Made by a program: the position numbers and the translations under genes. A stretch of 64,000 nt of DNA from CAXBGS01 sp963975425 (GTDB lineage: Bacteria > Planctomycetota > Planctomycetia > Pirellulales > Pirellulaceae). Each line of letters starts with the position of its first letter. Within the stretch, counting starts at the first letter, position 1. Under the pieces are notes generated by a model, which worked only from the letters and a program-made list of their open reading frames with translations, was not told the origin of the DNA and did not search any database. The stretch is from positions 1-64,000 of the forward strand of contig CAXBGS010000001.1 of NCBI GenBank assembly GCA_963975425.1, written 5' to 3'. This document shows positions 53,848 to 62,091 of this stretch, piece by piece.

Positions 53848-55470
53848 CTACTTTCGCCGCCCGGCCTCCATCTCATCTTGTGTGATGTTACCGTCACCAT
53901 TGGTATCGATCTTGGCGAACATTCTTTCAGCGTTTCCCACCGCTTCGGCTCGGCTCACGATGCCATCGTTATTGCGATCGATTTCTTGAGAGTGCCCTTT
54001 TAGGAATCCGGCCATCGCACTGCGTGACCCACCGTGCCGATCCAATTCGTTTTGGCTTAACCGGCCATCGTCGTTCGCGTCATAACCCGCGAACGCCGTC
54101 GTCGCTTCGCCCACGATTTCGCCATGGCTGATGATTTCATCTTTGTTCAGATCGATTTCATCGGCATGTACCAGAATCCATGGCTGACGAGGTCCATCAT
54201 CGGGTGGTGATCGACGTGGACCGCCAGCCTGATTACGAGGTCCACCGTCGCGAAATCCACCACCGTCACCACCTCGCCGCTGGTCACCAGCGCCGCGAAG
54301 TTCATCCGCCCTAATCTGGCCATCCCCGTTGGCATCGAGCCTGCGCAGTGACGTGGCCGCGGCACGAATTTCTTCCTGGTCGATCTTGCCGTCGCCGTTT
54401 GCATCCAACGCGGCGACGATCGGATCTCCACCGGGCCGTCTGTCGCGGACGTCGCGACCACCTTGGCGCCGCGTATAGTTCTCGGTCTTGTTTGCCTGCG
54501 CGGAAACAAAATTGAACGTCGCGGATCCATCTTCTGTGACCGTGTACTGGACCGATCTCGGATCGCCAAACACGTCGTAACGCACAACAAAGCTGCCTGG
54601 GGATGGTCTCTCGAAGCCAACGATTTTTGCGCCTTTCAATCCAGGCAGCGACGGCCGAACACCTTGCGCCCGTGGTTGCGGATCCACCTGCCCGTTCAAC
54701 TCGACAACTTCGCCGTAGAAACCACCGTTCAAGTAAGGAAAAGTTCTCGTCGCGTGATAGTGGTACTGTCCGTCCGGACCTTGATGGCCATTCAACCAAT
54801 CGAGATCCGTTGGCGGCTTTCCGTTTGGATCGTTATAGCCGTAGATCGGGTAACCATCGAGCGCCACGGCGACTGGATTTCCCGCACCGACGATCGCTTC
54901 CAAATGCACAGGAGCGATGTGGTAGTGGTAATCGTCAGCCCGACCACAATGTCCGCCCCACTGGTCCAGTTCACCCGCCTTCAGTGTGTCCGTTCTGCCA
55001 TCGTTCTTGATCGGATTGAAGATCGGGACACCGTTGACGGCCAATGCGATTGCGCCACGAAAGAAATGTTCCTTGGTCGACATCGGTTTTTTCGCGGGAA
55101 CCGGGTGCAGCGGAATTCGCCACGCGTTGTTGCCCGTGTACGATTGAGGCAGCGGAACTTGTTGTTGCCATGCGGTGATGCCGATCATCATGGGATGGTC
55201 GGGCATGCCGGTCGATTCAACGAACAAAAAGTCACGATCCCACCGAACGTCAACCGTATTCTTGAATGGCTCGAACACCTTTGCCAACTCTGGCTGCTGT
55301 ACATCCGCCGGTTGCCGTTGCACGACGAACTGAATTTTGGGCGGTTGGGTGTTAAGCCGAACGATGTTCTGCTGCGTCTGATCGGAAGGTGCCTGTGAAT
55401 GTCCTTCGTGAGCAAACGTCAGCACAGGCATTGCCACGGCCAATCCAAGCGTGATGATGAACGGATTCAT
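53848..55470 (-). CDS. Secreted YHYH-domain protein with EF-hand tail
   Basis: A 540-aa protein with a signal peptide (MNPFIITLGLAVAMPVLTFA). A YHYH domain (about 110-280) shows the family repeats, DDYHYHIAPVHL and GQYHYHATRTFPY, together with GYPIYGYNDP. After a beta-strand region come five or six EF-hand loops (about 350-535), such as DANGDGKIDQEE, LDANGDGQIRADE, DLNKDEIISHGE and DTNGDGNITQDE. The Arg/Gly/Pro-rich spacer RRGGDGGGFRDGGPR separates two of them. It is the last gene of the leftward operon, and 110 bases separate it from the gene before. The ATG at 55470 matches the signal peptide; the longer frame to 55536 is not signal-like. Role unknown; calcium- or copper-binding is a guess from the motifs. 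Confidence 0.8.
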   Translation of the reverse strand: MNPFIITLGLAVAMPVLTFAHEGHSQAPSDQTQQNIVRLNTQPPKIQFVVQRQPADVQQPELAKVFEPFKNTVDVRWDRDFLFVESTGMPDHPMMIGITAWQQQVPLPQSYTGNNAWRIPLHPVPAKKPMSTKEHFFRGAIALAVNGVPIFNPIKNDGRTDTLKAGELDQWGGHCGRADDYHYHIAPVHLEAIVGAGNPVAVALDGYPIYGYNDPNGKPPTDLDWLNGHQGPDGQYHYHATRTFPYLNGGFYGEVVELNGQVDPQPRAQGVRPSLPGLKGAKIVGFERPSPGSFVVRYDVFGDPRSVQYTVTEDGSATFNFVSAQANKTENYTRRQGGRDVRDRRPGGDPIVAALDANGDGKIDQEEIRAAATSLRRLDANGDGQIRADELRGAGDQRRGGDGGGFRDGGPRNQAGGPRRSPPDDGPRQPWILVHADEIDLNKDEIISHGEIVGEATTAFAGYDANDDGRLSQNELDRHGGSRSAMAGFLKGHSQEIDRNNDGIVSRAEAVGNAERMFAKIDTNGDGNITQDEMEAGRRK

Positions 55471-55580
55471 GATTCGTATTCCTATTTGATTGTGTTGACG
55501 GATCGACATCGTGCAAAGACAAGAAACCCTGAGCACGAAACCTTTGCTATTTCGCGCCGTTGCGTGAATCCTTTTCCACG

Positions 55581-56285
55581 CTATCGCCTTCGTGGCCCGC
55601 CTCGCCGTCGGCCACCTTGCGGCACGACGTCGTTTAGCCCGCGAAAGTCAAGACGGTCTTTCCCGTCGGGCGGTGCCTGCACAACGGTTCGAAACAGGAC
55701 GAGATTATCGAGCTTCACGTCGCCGGACCAAATGAACTTGGCACCCTTGAAGTCATGCTCAAAAAATGGCTCCTTCGGCCCGACTTCTTCTTCGGTGAAC
55801 TCTTTTGCGTTCGGCCATTCGCTATCGTCAAAGTCGATTGCGAACCATTCTGTGGGCATCGGGATGTTTTCGACTCGCGGGTTCTTCATGTCGCCATCGA
55901 TCGGACCCCAGGAAAACCTTTTCGCTTTCCAAGTCGCGTCGGTCACGGTGCCATCACCCAATTTCAGAATGAATCCGCCATCACCGATACTTGTATTCGC
56001 GTATTCCAAACCGGTTTGGGGATCGGCGTTGTCGATGCCCATGACAGCGATGGTCATTGGATACGCAGGCAACACGTCCACCGACACCACGTTGTGCGGA
56101 ACAAACGCGATAGAATCGACCGCAACCAGTTCGCCGTTGATGTAAAGCTTGAAGGAGTTGTCCGCATAAACATTGGCTCTGATCGTGTCGTCGATGCGAG
56201 GCTTACGCGGCGGCTGCTGCGCGCTGGCAATCGATACGATCGAAACCAGGAAAAGAGGGATGATTGCTCGTGTAGTCAGGTTCAT
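55581..56285 (-). CDS. Small secreted beta-rich protein with Arg/Gly tail
   Basis: A 234-aa protein with a signal peptide (to about residue 22, SIASAQ). The body, with ANVYADNSFKLYINGE, FVPHNVVSVDVLPAYPM and WSGDVKLDNLVLFRTVV, resembles a galactose-binding-like jelly roll, but I recognise no family. It ends in GGRRRGGPRRR, a basic tail like those of the sulfatase and YHYH proteins in the same operon. Its start overlaps the sulfatase stop by four bases (56282-56285), so it is translationally coupled and likely acts with the sulfatase. Confidence 0.65.
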   Translation of the reverse strand: MNLTTRAIIPLFLVSIVSIASAQQPPRKPRIDDTIRANVYADNSFKLYINGELVAVDSIAFVPHNVVSVDVLPAYPMTIAVMGIDNADPQTGLEYANTSIGDGGFILKLGDGTVTDATWKAKRFSWGPIDGDMKNPRVENIPMPTEWFAIDFDDSEWPNAKEFTEEEVGPKEPFFEHDFKGAKFIWSGDVKLDNLVLFRTVVQAPPDGKDRLDFRGLNDVVPQGGRRRGGPRRR

Positions 56286-57721
56286 CGTTGCTTTCCTCTG
56301 TTCAGATTTGTTTTCTTTGTCTTGGACTTGTTGTTGCCACCACCCTTGCGTGCGACGGGCGCTTTGCTTGGGTCGTACTGCGGATTTGGCGTCGCCATCT
56401 GAGCGTCAACTTCATCGAGATACGTCACCAGCAAGCTGTCAAGTTCTTTGACTTTCTGAGACATCTGCTGTGAAAGATCGTTCTGCTCGGAAATGTCCGC
56501 TTCGATATCAAACAATGCCAGCCGACCGTCTTCATAGAACTTCATCAGCTTATAATTGCCCAGGAATAACGCCGAATGTGGACCATCGCCGCCTTGATAA
56601 TGCGGGAAATGAAAGATCATTTCTTCACGCCGACGTCTTACGGTTCCCCTGCCGTCATCAAGCAAACTGGCGATGCTGCCGCCTTCGATATTGCGTGGCA
56701 TCTTCGACTTCGGAACGCCGGCCCATTCACAACATGTAGGATAGAGGTCGTAGCCGACGACTCGCTGGTGGCACCATGAATCGGCCGGAACGCCGGGGCC
56801 GCGAATGATCATCGGACTGCGAATACCGCCTTCCCAAACGCCGCCTTTGCCACCCGAGAGACCGCCGCGTTTGCTGCGATTTCTTTTGCCCCCACCGCCG
56901 CTCCCGTTGTCGGACATGTAAATCACAAAGGTGTTGTCCGCCAATCCGAGTCGGTCGATCGCGTCAACGACCATGCCGACTCCGGTGTCCAAATTTTCTG
57001 CGATTGCTGCGCTGCCCACGCGTTTTTCTTCGACACTGCTATTCATCCGCTGAGCGTACTTGGCAAGCGTCGCTTTCAGCGCGTTTTGCGGCGCGTGCAA
57101 GGCATGCCATGACATCTGAATGAAGAATGGCTTACCCGTCTGCTTGTTCTTTTTCATGAACGCCACAGCACGTCTTGCCATGCCAAAGATGTCAGCGGGA
57201 TTGGGATCGCGGTACTGGTGAGCATACTCATTTCCGATATTGCCATCGCCCTCGTCATACCCGTTCACAGCAGGTCCGCCGCCATTGAGATGCCATTTGC
57301 CGTAATGAGCGGTCGCGTAGCCCGCCGACTGCAGAATTTCGCCAATGGTGACTTCGGCTGATGGAATCGATCGAATGTTGCGAGGCTCGATCAACCTGTG
57401 CCCAATTTCTGGTGGTGCAGCTTTGGTCCAATGCATCGCTGCCGGACTTTTGCCAGTTTGCAAACTGACCCGAGTCGGCGAACAGACCGATGCGGGCGCG
57501 TAAGCGGCCGAAAAACGCATGCCTTGCGATGCCAATTTCTCAAGGTTGGGCGTGTTTACGATTGCGTTCTTTGACCATGCCAGATCAGGATGCATCGGCA
57601 CCGACAATCCATTCCAAGCCTGATCGTCGGAGATCATGAACACGATGTTCGGACGTTCTGTCGCATGTGCGGCAGCGGAGATAACGCATACCAGAATGGC
57701 GACGTACAGAGGAGCTTTCAT
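56282..57721 (-). CDS. Secreted arylsulfatase (formylglycine type, Cys)
   Basis: A 479-aa sulfatase with a signal peptide (1-20). The formylglycine motif is CSPTR at 80-84 within ASVCSPTRVSLQTGK; Cys80 must be oxidised by a maturase (not in the window). Metal residues lie in NIVFMISDDQAW and VIYMSDNGSGGGG. After the catalytic part (to about 440) is a Lys/Arg/Asn-rich tail with KSKTKKTNLNRGKQR. Likely role: removal of sulfate esters from algal polysaccharides. Overlaps four bases with the metallophosphatase gene upstream and four with the small secreted protein downstream. Confidence 0.9.
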   Translation of the reverse strand: MKAPLYVAILVCVISAAAHATERPNIVFMISDDQAWNGLSVPMHPDLAWSKNAIVNTPNLEKLASQGMRFSAAYAPASVCSPTRVSLQTGKSPAAMHWTKAAPPEIGHRLIEPRNIRSIPSAEVTIGEILQSAGYATAHYGKWHLNGGGPAVNGYDEGDGNIGNEYAHQYRDPNPADIFGMARRAVAFMKKNKQTGKPFFIQMSWHALHAPQNALKATLAKYAQRMNSSVEEKRVGSAAIAENLDTGVGMVVDAIDRLGLADNTFVIYMSDNGSGGGGKRNRSKRGGLSGGKGGVWEGGIRSPMIIRGPGVPADSWCHQRVVGYDLYPTCCEWAGVPKSKMPRNIEGGSIASLLDDGRGTVRRRREEMIFHFPHYQGGDGPHSALFLGNYKLMKFYEDGRLALFDIEADISEQNDLSQQMSQKVKELDSLLVTYLDEVDAQMATPNPQYDPSKAPVARKGGGNNKSKTKKTNLNRGKQR

Positions 57722-59850
57722 TTGGTCTTACCATCATTGTTTGCAGGTCGATTGCCTTGACCACCTTTGACGCTAGCGCCGCCGCGCAGCTGCGAACCTT
57801 CAGCACCTTGATCGCCGCGACGCCTGGCATTGCCACCCTGTCCACCATTGCCACCCTGACCGCCATTGCCACTCTGACCACCTCTGCCGCGAACAAAAAA
57901 TTCCTGATCATCAAGGATGCCGTCCTTGTTTAGGTCCAGCTTCATCAACGCGGCGACCGCACCATCGATCTCCAGCGCCGACAAGTTGCCATCGCGGTCG
58001 ACGTCCATCAATTGGAACAAGCCACCTTCGCCACGTCGGCCGCCGACTCTCTGTCCCTGACGATTGCTCTGTCCGTCACCTCGGCCGCCACCTCGGCCGC
58101 CACGTCGTTCACTTTTCCTGCCGTCGTTACCGCCACGTCGTGCACTTTGATCCTGTTGTTGACCTTGAACTTGTTTTTCATTCCCTTGATCGCCTCGCTG
58201 CGCAAAGGCAGAGCGTGCGACCGGCCCAATGCTCCCTTTACCATCACCAGACAGCATGTACGAATAGCTCACATCGCCGTTGCGACGGCTTCCACCTTCG
58301 GCTGCAGGCAGATACGCGCGGACATAATCAACGCGAGCCGAATCGCCGTTCACGCGAACACGTACGTGACCGCTGCTGCCCTGGACTTCGCCGCTGATGT
58401 ACCCATACTCTTCTGCGCTTTTCGTTCCTGAACGTGGGTGTCCGGGTTGAGGGACGAGTTGATAGACGATGCCGTCAATGTCTTGCTTGATGAACATGTG
58501 GTCGTGTCCATGAAAGACGACACTCACGCCATGCTCGACTAGCATCTGATGAATCGGTTTTGCCCAACCAGGTCGACGCATGTCAAATTCTTGCGCACCG
58601 GATGTCCCCTTTCCGCCCCATTCCCAGAACGGAGCCGCCTCCGCACCGCCACGGTTATTTCGGTCGCTGCCACCGACGAGGTGATGAAGGAATACGAAAC
58701 GCAGTTTCGCATCGCTTTGCTCAAGCGACTGTTTCAACCACTGATACTGGTTTTCGCCAAGCGTCCAGAACCAGTTATCACCTCCGCCGCCTCGGTTACG
58801 TGTCGTCGTGTGACGAAACGGGTCCAGCACGATGAACTGAGCGTCACCCCACTCGAACTGGTAATAATTCTCTGGCAGGCCGATGTCGCGTTCGCTTTGC
58901 TTGTTGCCGGTAAAGAATTCATTCGGGAACGGATTCGGTAGGTAGCGTTTGCGAGTCGTTGTCGCCCAGACGGTTGATCCGCGGTTACCCGATTCTCCGT
59001 CGTGATTTCCCAACGCAAAGTACAACGCGGCTGAATGGCACAAGTGACCAAGATAGTATCGTTGCGCAAGATATTGAGGCTCCGATAGTTCGGGCCTGAC
59101 GTACTTGCCCGTCATGAATGTGTCGCCGAGCGCGAAGTGGAAGTCTGGCTGATCCGCAAGCGCGTTGCCGAGCGTTCGCAAATAAACTTCGCCGCTGGTG
59201 TTTTCGTCCAGATGCGAATCCGCCTGCACGGTGAACACGAACGAGCTGTCCTTGCCTCGCTGCGTGTGAAACGAAAATTCGTCGCTTTGCTTGTCGCGGC
59301 CTTCAGCCCGATACATCAATCGATAAAAGTAGCGAGAGTTCCTCGCGAGAGAATCGATCACAAAGTCGAATGGTTCACCGGCACGCCGACTTTGAACTGG
59401 CGTCTTGCTAGACAGCGTTCCCGCCTGTTCGCCATAGGACACATACGCATGCACATCACTGTGGAAGAGAACGCGAATGGTCACGCTGTTATCGGTCAGT
59501 CGTCCCACGATAATATTGAACGGATGATCGGGGATCTCATTCGCTGGTGGTGGCTGTGTATAGCCGCCCAGCCGGCTGCCAGTGCGGCCGCTGCCCCCAC
59601 TGCGTCTGTCACTCGTATTCGCTTTGCGTGACAATTCGTTATGCGAAACGACACCGTCGCCATCGATATCAAGTTTGAGAATGGACGTGGCAGCGGATTT
59701 CAGTTCGGTCGAATTGACCGAGCCATCGCCATCGGTATCGATCGCGAAGATGATTGGATCGACCGGGCGCTGCTGGGCAACTGCAGTACAGAGCGTCAGG
59801 TTGCAACAAACGGCGAACACTGCCGCGGCGATGACCAATAAATGCCTCAT
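57718..59850 (-). CDS. Secreted EF-hand metallophosphatase (purple-acid-phosphatase-like)
   Basis: A 710-aa protein with a signal peptide (1-24). Two EF-hand loops (about 35-70, DTDGDGSVNSTE and DIDGDGVVSHNE) come first, then an Fn3/purple-acid-phosphatase N-domain. The metallophosphoesterase domain carries metal motifs FHFALGDTF, ALGNHDGE, FLHHLVGGS and VVFHGHDHMF (about 240-460). The C-terminus has more EF-hands (DVDRDGNLSALE, DLNKDGILDDQE) and a Gly/Asn/Gln-rich tail with GGQGGNGGQGGN. It should cut phosphomonoesters outside the cytoplasm. It lies 2 bases after the anti-sigma gene, so it is the first structural gene of the ECF-headed operon. Confidence 0.86.
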   Translation of the reverse strand: MRHLLVIAAAVFAVCCNLTLCTAVAQQRPVDPIIFAIDTDGDGSVNSTELKSAATSILKLDIDGDGVVSHNELSRKANTSDRRSGGSGRTGSRLGGYTQPPPANEIPDHPFNIIVGRLTDNSVTIRVLFHSDVHAYVSYGEQAGTLSSKTPVQSRRAGEPFDFVIDSLARNSRYFYRLMYRAEGRDKQSDEFSFHTQRGKDSSFVFTVQADSHLDENTSGEVYLRTLGNALADQPDFHFALGDTFMTGKYVRPELSEPQYLAQRYYLGHLCHSAALYFALGNHDGESGNRGSTVWATTTRKRYLPNPFPNEFFTGNKQSERDIGLPENYYQFEWGDAQFIVLDPFRHTTTRNRGGGGDNWFWTLGENQYQWLKQSLEQSDAKLRFVFLHHLVGGSDRNNRGGAEAAPFWEWGGKGTSGAQEFDMRRPGWAKPIHQMLVEHGVSVVFHGHDHMFIKQDIDGIVYQLVPQPGHPRSGTKSAEEYGYISGEVQGSSGHVRVRVNGDSARVDYVRAYLPAAEGGSRRNGDVSYSYMLSGDGKGSIGPVARSAFAQRGDQGNEKQVQGQQQDQSARRGGNDGRKSERRGGRGGGRGDGQSNRQGQRVGGRRGEGGLFQLMDVDRDGNLSALEIDGAVAALMKLDLNKDGILDDQEFFVRGRGGQSGNGGQGGNGGQGGNARRRGDQGAEGSQLRGGASVKGGQGNRPANNDGKTK

Positions 59851-59852
59851 CG

Positions 59853-60884
59853 TTATTCATCCTCGTATTGGATGCGTTTTCCGGCTTCGTGATGCGAGTG
59901 GTGCGAAAAGAAGTCCGAAGGCAAATCGGACTGATCGACTAACTCTAACATCACGCTTTTCGGGCCACCTCGACCTCGCGGAAGCCCATCAAGCAGCATC
60001 TTGTGAACGGTGCCGTCTTCTGCGTCAAACCAGACTTCAACCCGTTTGGGACCGCGAACACTATTTGATTTGCGAATACAGGACAGCAGCGACAGCAATG
60101 TGCCGTTAGCAGCCGTTTCCTGCACATCAGCCAACTCAACGTCAAATCCGATTTTCAACTGTGACAGGTTGGCATGGATGTTGAGAAAGGGCATATCCTG
60201 CTGATTGCCCGGCATTCCACCACGGAATCGATCTAAATCCGTGGAGACATGGACGGGTCCGTTTTCGCGGAACGACCAACTGACCTGGCCGTCACAACCC
60301 GAGGTTCTTGTCACGCCCGTCGTCAACAACACAGTCATCACGTACTCGTCAGCACCGCGCACATGAATCGTCGCCCCATCGATTTGCTCGGGTGCTTTGC
60401 GATCGCGCGCCTCTTGCGACAGATTTCGCGGATGCTTATCACGCGGATACTCTTGGACGACGTGGACCGTGTAGGTGCGGTCAAACGGCTTAGCGGCTGC
60501 TTTAACCACCTGTTCAAGCGAAGCCATCCCCGCCGACACGCTTTTGTGCAAGCCGAACACGACAAACATGACCATCACGGCAGCCGCGATCGTCAGAGCC
60601 GAGGTCAGAATCGCGAATTTGCGTCGATCCGGTGGAACCCGCTTTAAGGCAACCTCCACCTGATCCCTCGCACATTCTGCATCGATCCGTCGCATCAAAG
60701 ATGCGATCCGCTCGGATTCTGCAATGTCGTCGCGGCTTCCAATCTCTGCCAACAAGCCATGAATCAGCAGCGACTGGGCAACCGTCTCACTTGCTTGACC
60801 AAAAGTGAATTCGTTTTGGCCTGCGGGAGTCTCATCGGAATCATCAAGCCAATCAGAAAGCAAATCGTTGATCTGGTCGTTCAC
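59853..60884 (-). CDS. Membrane anti-sigma-factor-like protein
   Basis: A 343-aa protein. An N-terminal cytoplasmic part of about 88 residues (helical, Asp/Glu/Arg-rich, as in anti-sigma domains) is followed by one transmembrane helix (about 90-112). The periplasmic part (about 120-343) resembles a lipoprotein-carrier-like beta fold, with a single Cys pair in GCDGQ and LLSCIRK. It starts at GTG 60884, overlapping the sigma-factor stop as GTGA, the usual coupling of sigma and anti-sigma genes; an upstream ATG at 60971 would overlap the sigma gene by 91 bases. It lacks a zinc-binding HxxxCxxC motif (ZAS type), so the exact class is open. Confidence 0.72.
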   Translation of the reverse strand: MNDQINDLLSDWLDDSDETPAGQNEFTFGQASETVAQSLLIHGLLAEIGSRDDIAESERIASLMRRIDAECARDQVEVALKRVPPDRRKFAILTSALTIAAAVMVMFVVFGLHKSVSAGMASLEQVVKAAAKPFDRTYTVHVVQEYPRDKHPRNLSQEARDRKAPEQIDGATIHVRGADEYVMTVLLTTGVTRTSGCDGQVSWSFRENGPVHVSTDLDRFRGGMPGNQQDMPFLNIHANLSQLKIGFDVELADVQETAANGTLLSLLSCIRKSNSVRGPKRVEVWFDAEDGTVHKMLLDGLPRGRGGPKSVMLELVDQSDLPSDFFSHHSHHEAGKRIQYEDE

Positions 60885-61426
60885 GATGTCGCCTCCGTCG
60901 CCGACAACACGCCTTTCGTCCTCAAGCACTCCGCCAGCATGGTACGGCTTCGCTGAATCCGCTTTTTGCATGCCTCCAGCGACAACCCGAAACGCGCAGC
61001 GACTTCAGCAGCGGACAGTCCCTCAAAGTACCTGCCGCCGATCACTGACTTTTGCCGCTCGGATAACGCGTCGATGCATTCACGCAGCGCGGCAACTTTG
61101 TCGTCCCATGTGTCACCGGCCAATTGATTGATGTTTTCGAAATGTCGGTCCACGACGTTCAAGATCGCTTCGTGCAAGATTACCGGAGCCACCTTCTGCT
61201 TGCGGTAGTGTGCTAACACCAGTCGCGATGCGATCCCGCGCAGCCATGGCCCGAACGGCCGATCCAAGTCGCACTCATCCAACCGACGCCAGGCGACCAG
61301 CATCGTTTCCTGAAACAAATCGTCCACCGATGCGCTGTCGCGAACCAAACTGTGGAGGTAGACCGTTAGCATCCGCGAATGTTCACGGGCCAGGATTTCA
61401 AATGCCTTGCGGGCCTTTTGATTCAC
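60881..61426 (-). CDS. ECF-type RNA polymerase sigma factor
   Basis: A 181-aa sigma-70-family protein with region 2 (about 10-75, DDLFQETMLVAWRRL, PFGPWLRGIASRLV) and region 4 (about 120-175, LSERQKSVIGGRYFEGLSAAEVAARFGLSLEACKKRIQRSR). It is short, with no region 3, as in ECF factors. It resembles planctomycete-expanded ECF groups often annotated as sigma-70 (RpoE-like) and probably directs transcription of its own operon. First gene of a six-gene leftward unit. Confidence 0.9.
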   Translation of the reverse strand: MNQKARKAFEILAREHSRMLTVYLHSLVRDSASVDDLFQETMLVAWRRLDECDLDRPFGPWLRGIASRLVLAHYRKQKVAPVILHEAILNVVDRHFENINQLAGDTWDDKVAALRECIDALSERQKSVIGGRYFEGLSAAEVAARFGLSLEACKKRIQRSRTMLAECLRTKGVLSATEATS

Positions 61427-62091
61427 GATTGTGTGCCAGGAAAAGGAACTCTCTGTTGTCGAACACCTCTACTGTCGCCAATGATCCGATTGGGGACAGA
61501 AAACCGATGAGATTCTTAAAAAAAAGCCCTACCATCGGAAAAGCACGGTCATTTCCGCCCAGCCCAGCGTTGTCATGCGATTACGTCGCGGTGTAGGAGC
61601 GGCATGCATATCGGGCTATTCCCATCGCAAGCGAGGCAGAAACCCAATCGAAAACACCGGCACACAACGTTGAAAATGCTTGTCCGCGTGTCGCAAATCT
61701 TTCACCGCAAGTCGCCATCCCAATCGACGCCAAAGTTGATCGGCGGATTGTGTCGAAGCGGAGCTTATACTGGATAACCATCGCCGTCACCGAGAAAGGT
61801 CCGCTGGCTCGCGACATCATCAAGACTTTCGATGAAATCACAGCCATGCCTCCCGCGTGACCTTCCAAAGAACCCATCACCCACCCGTTAGATAAGAATG
61901 ACTCGAGCCCAGGAACTGTCTCCATGGCCGCCGCCGCCCCGGTAGCCAAACTGGAGACAGAACACTTCCTGATTGGATCACGCCCCCGCGTCCTTATACT
62001 CCCACCGCGCCCTCACGCCCGCTTGCACCGGCCCCGCCGCTCCATTGCAACGCGGAAAGATTTTCACAACGCCTTACCCTAGCTTTGAAAC
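61427..62091. promoter_or_regulatory. Divergent upstream region of ECF operon and second sulfatase
   Basis: A 665-base non-coding gap between divergent genes. It must hold the promoters of both, but no canonical boxes were identified. An A-run (61518-61525) and a repeated GGAGACAG motif near 61915 and 61952 are the only distinct marks. A 122-codon leftward frame (61581-61949) is not protein-like. Confidence 0.45.

Noticed and set aside
60885..60971. Longer start for the anti-sigma-like gene at ATG 60971
   Set aside because: It would overlap the sigma gene by 91 bases, while the GTGA overlap at 60881-60884 is the usual arrangement.
61581..61949. 122-codon leftward frame between the ECF gene and the second sulfatase
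   Set aside because: Lies in the divergent promoter gap, without ribosome site or recognisable domain.
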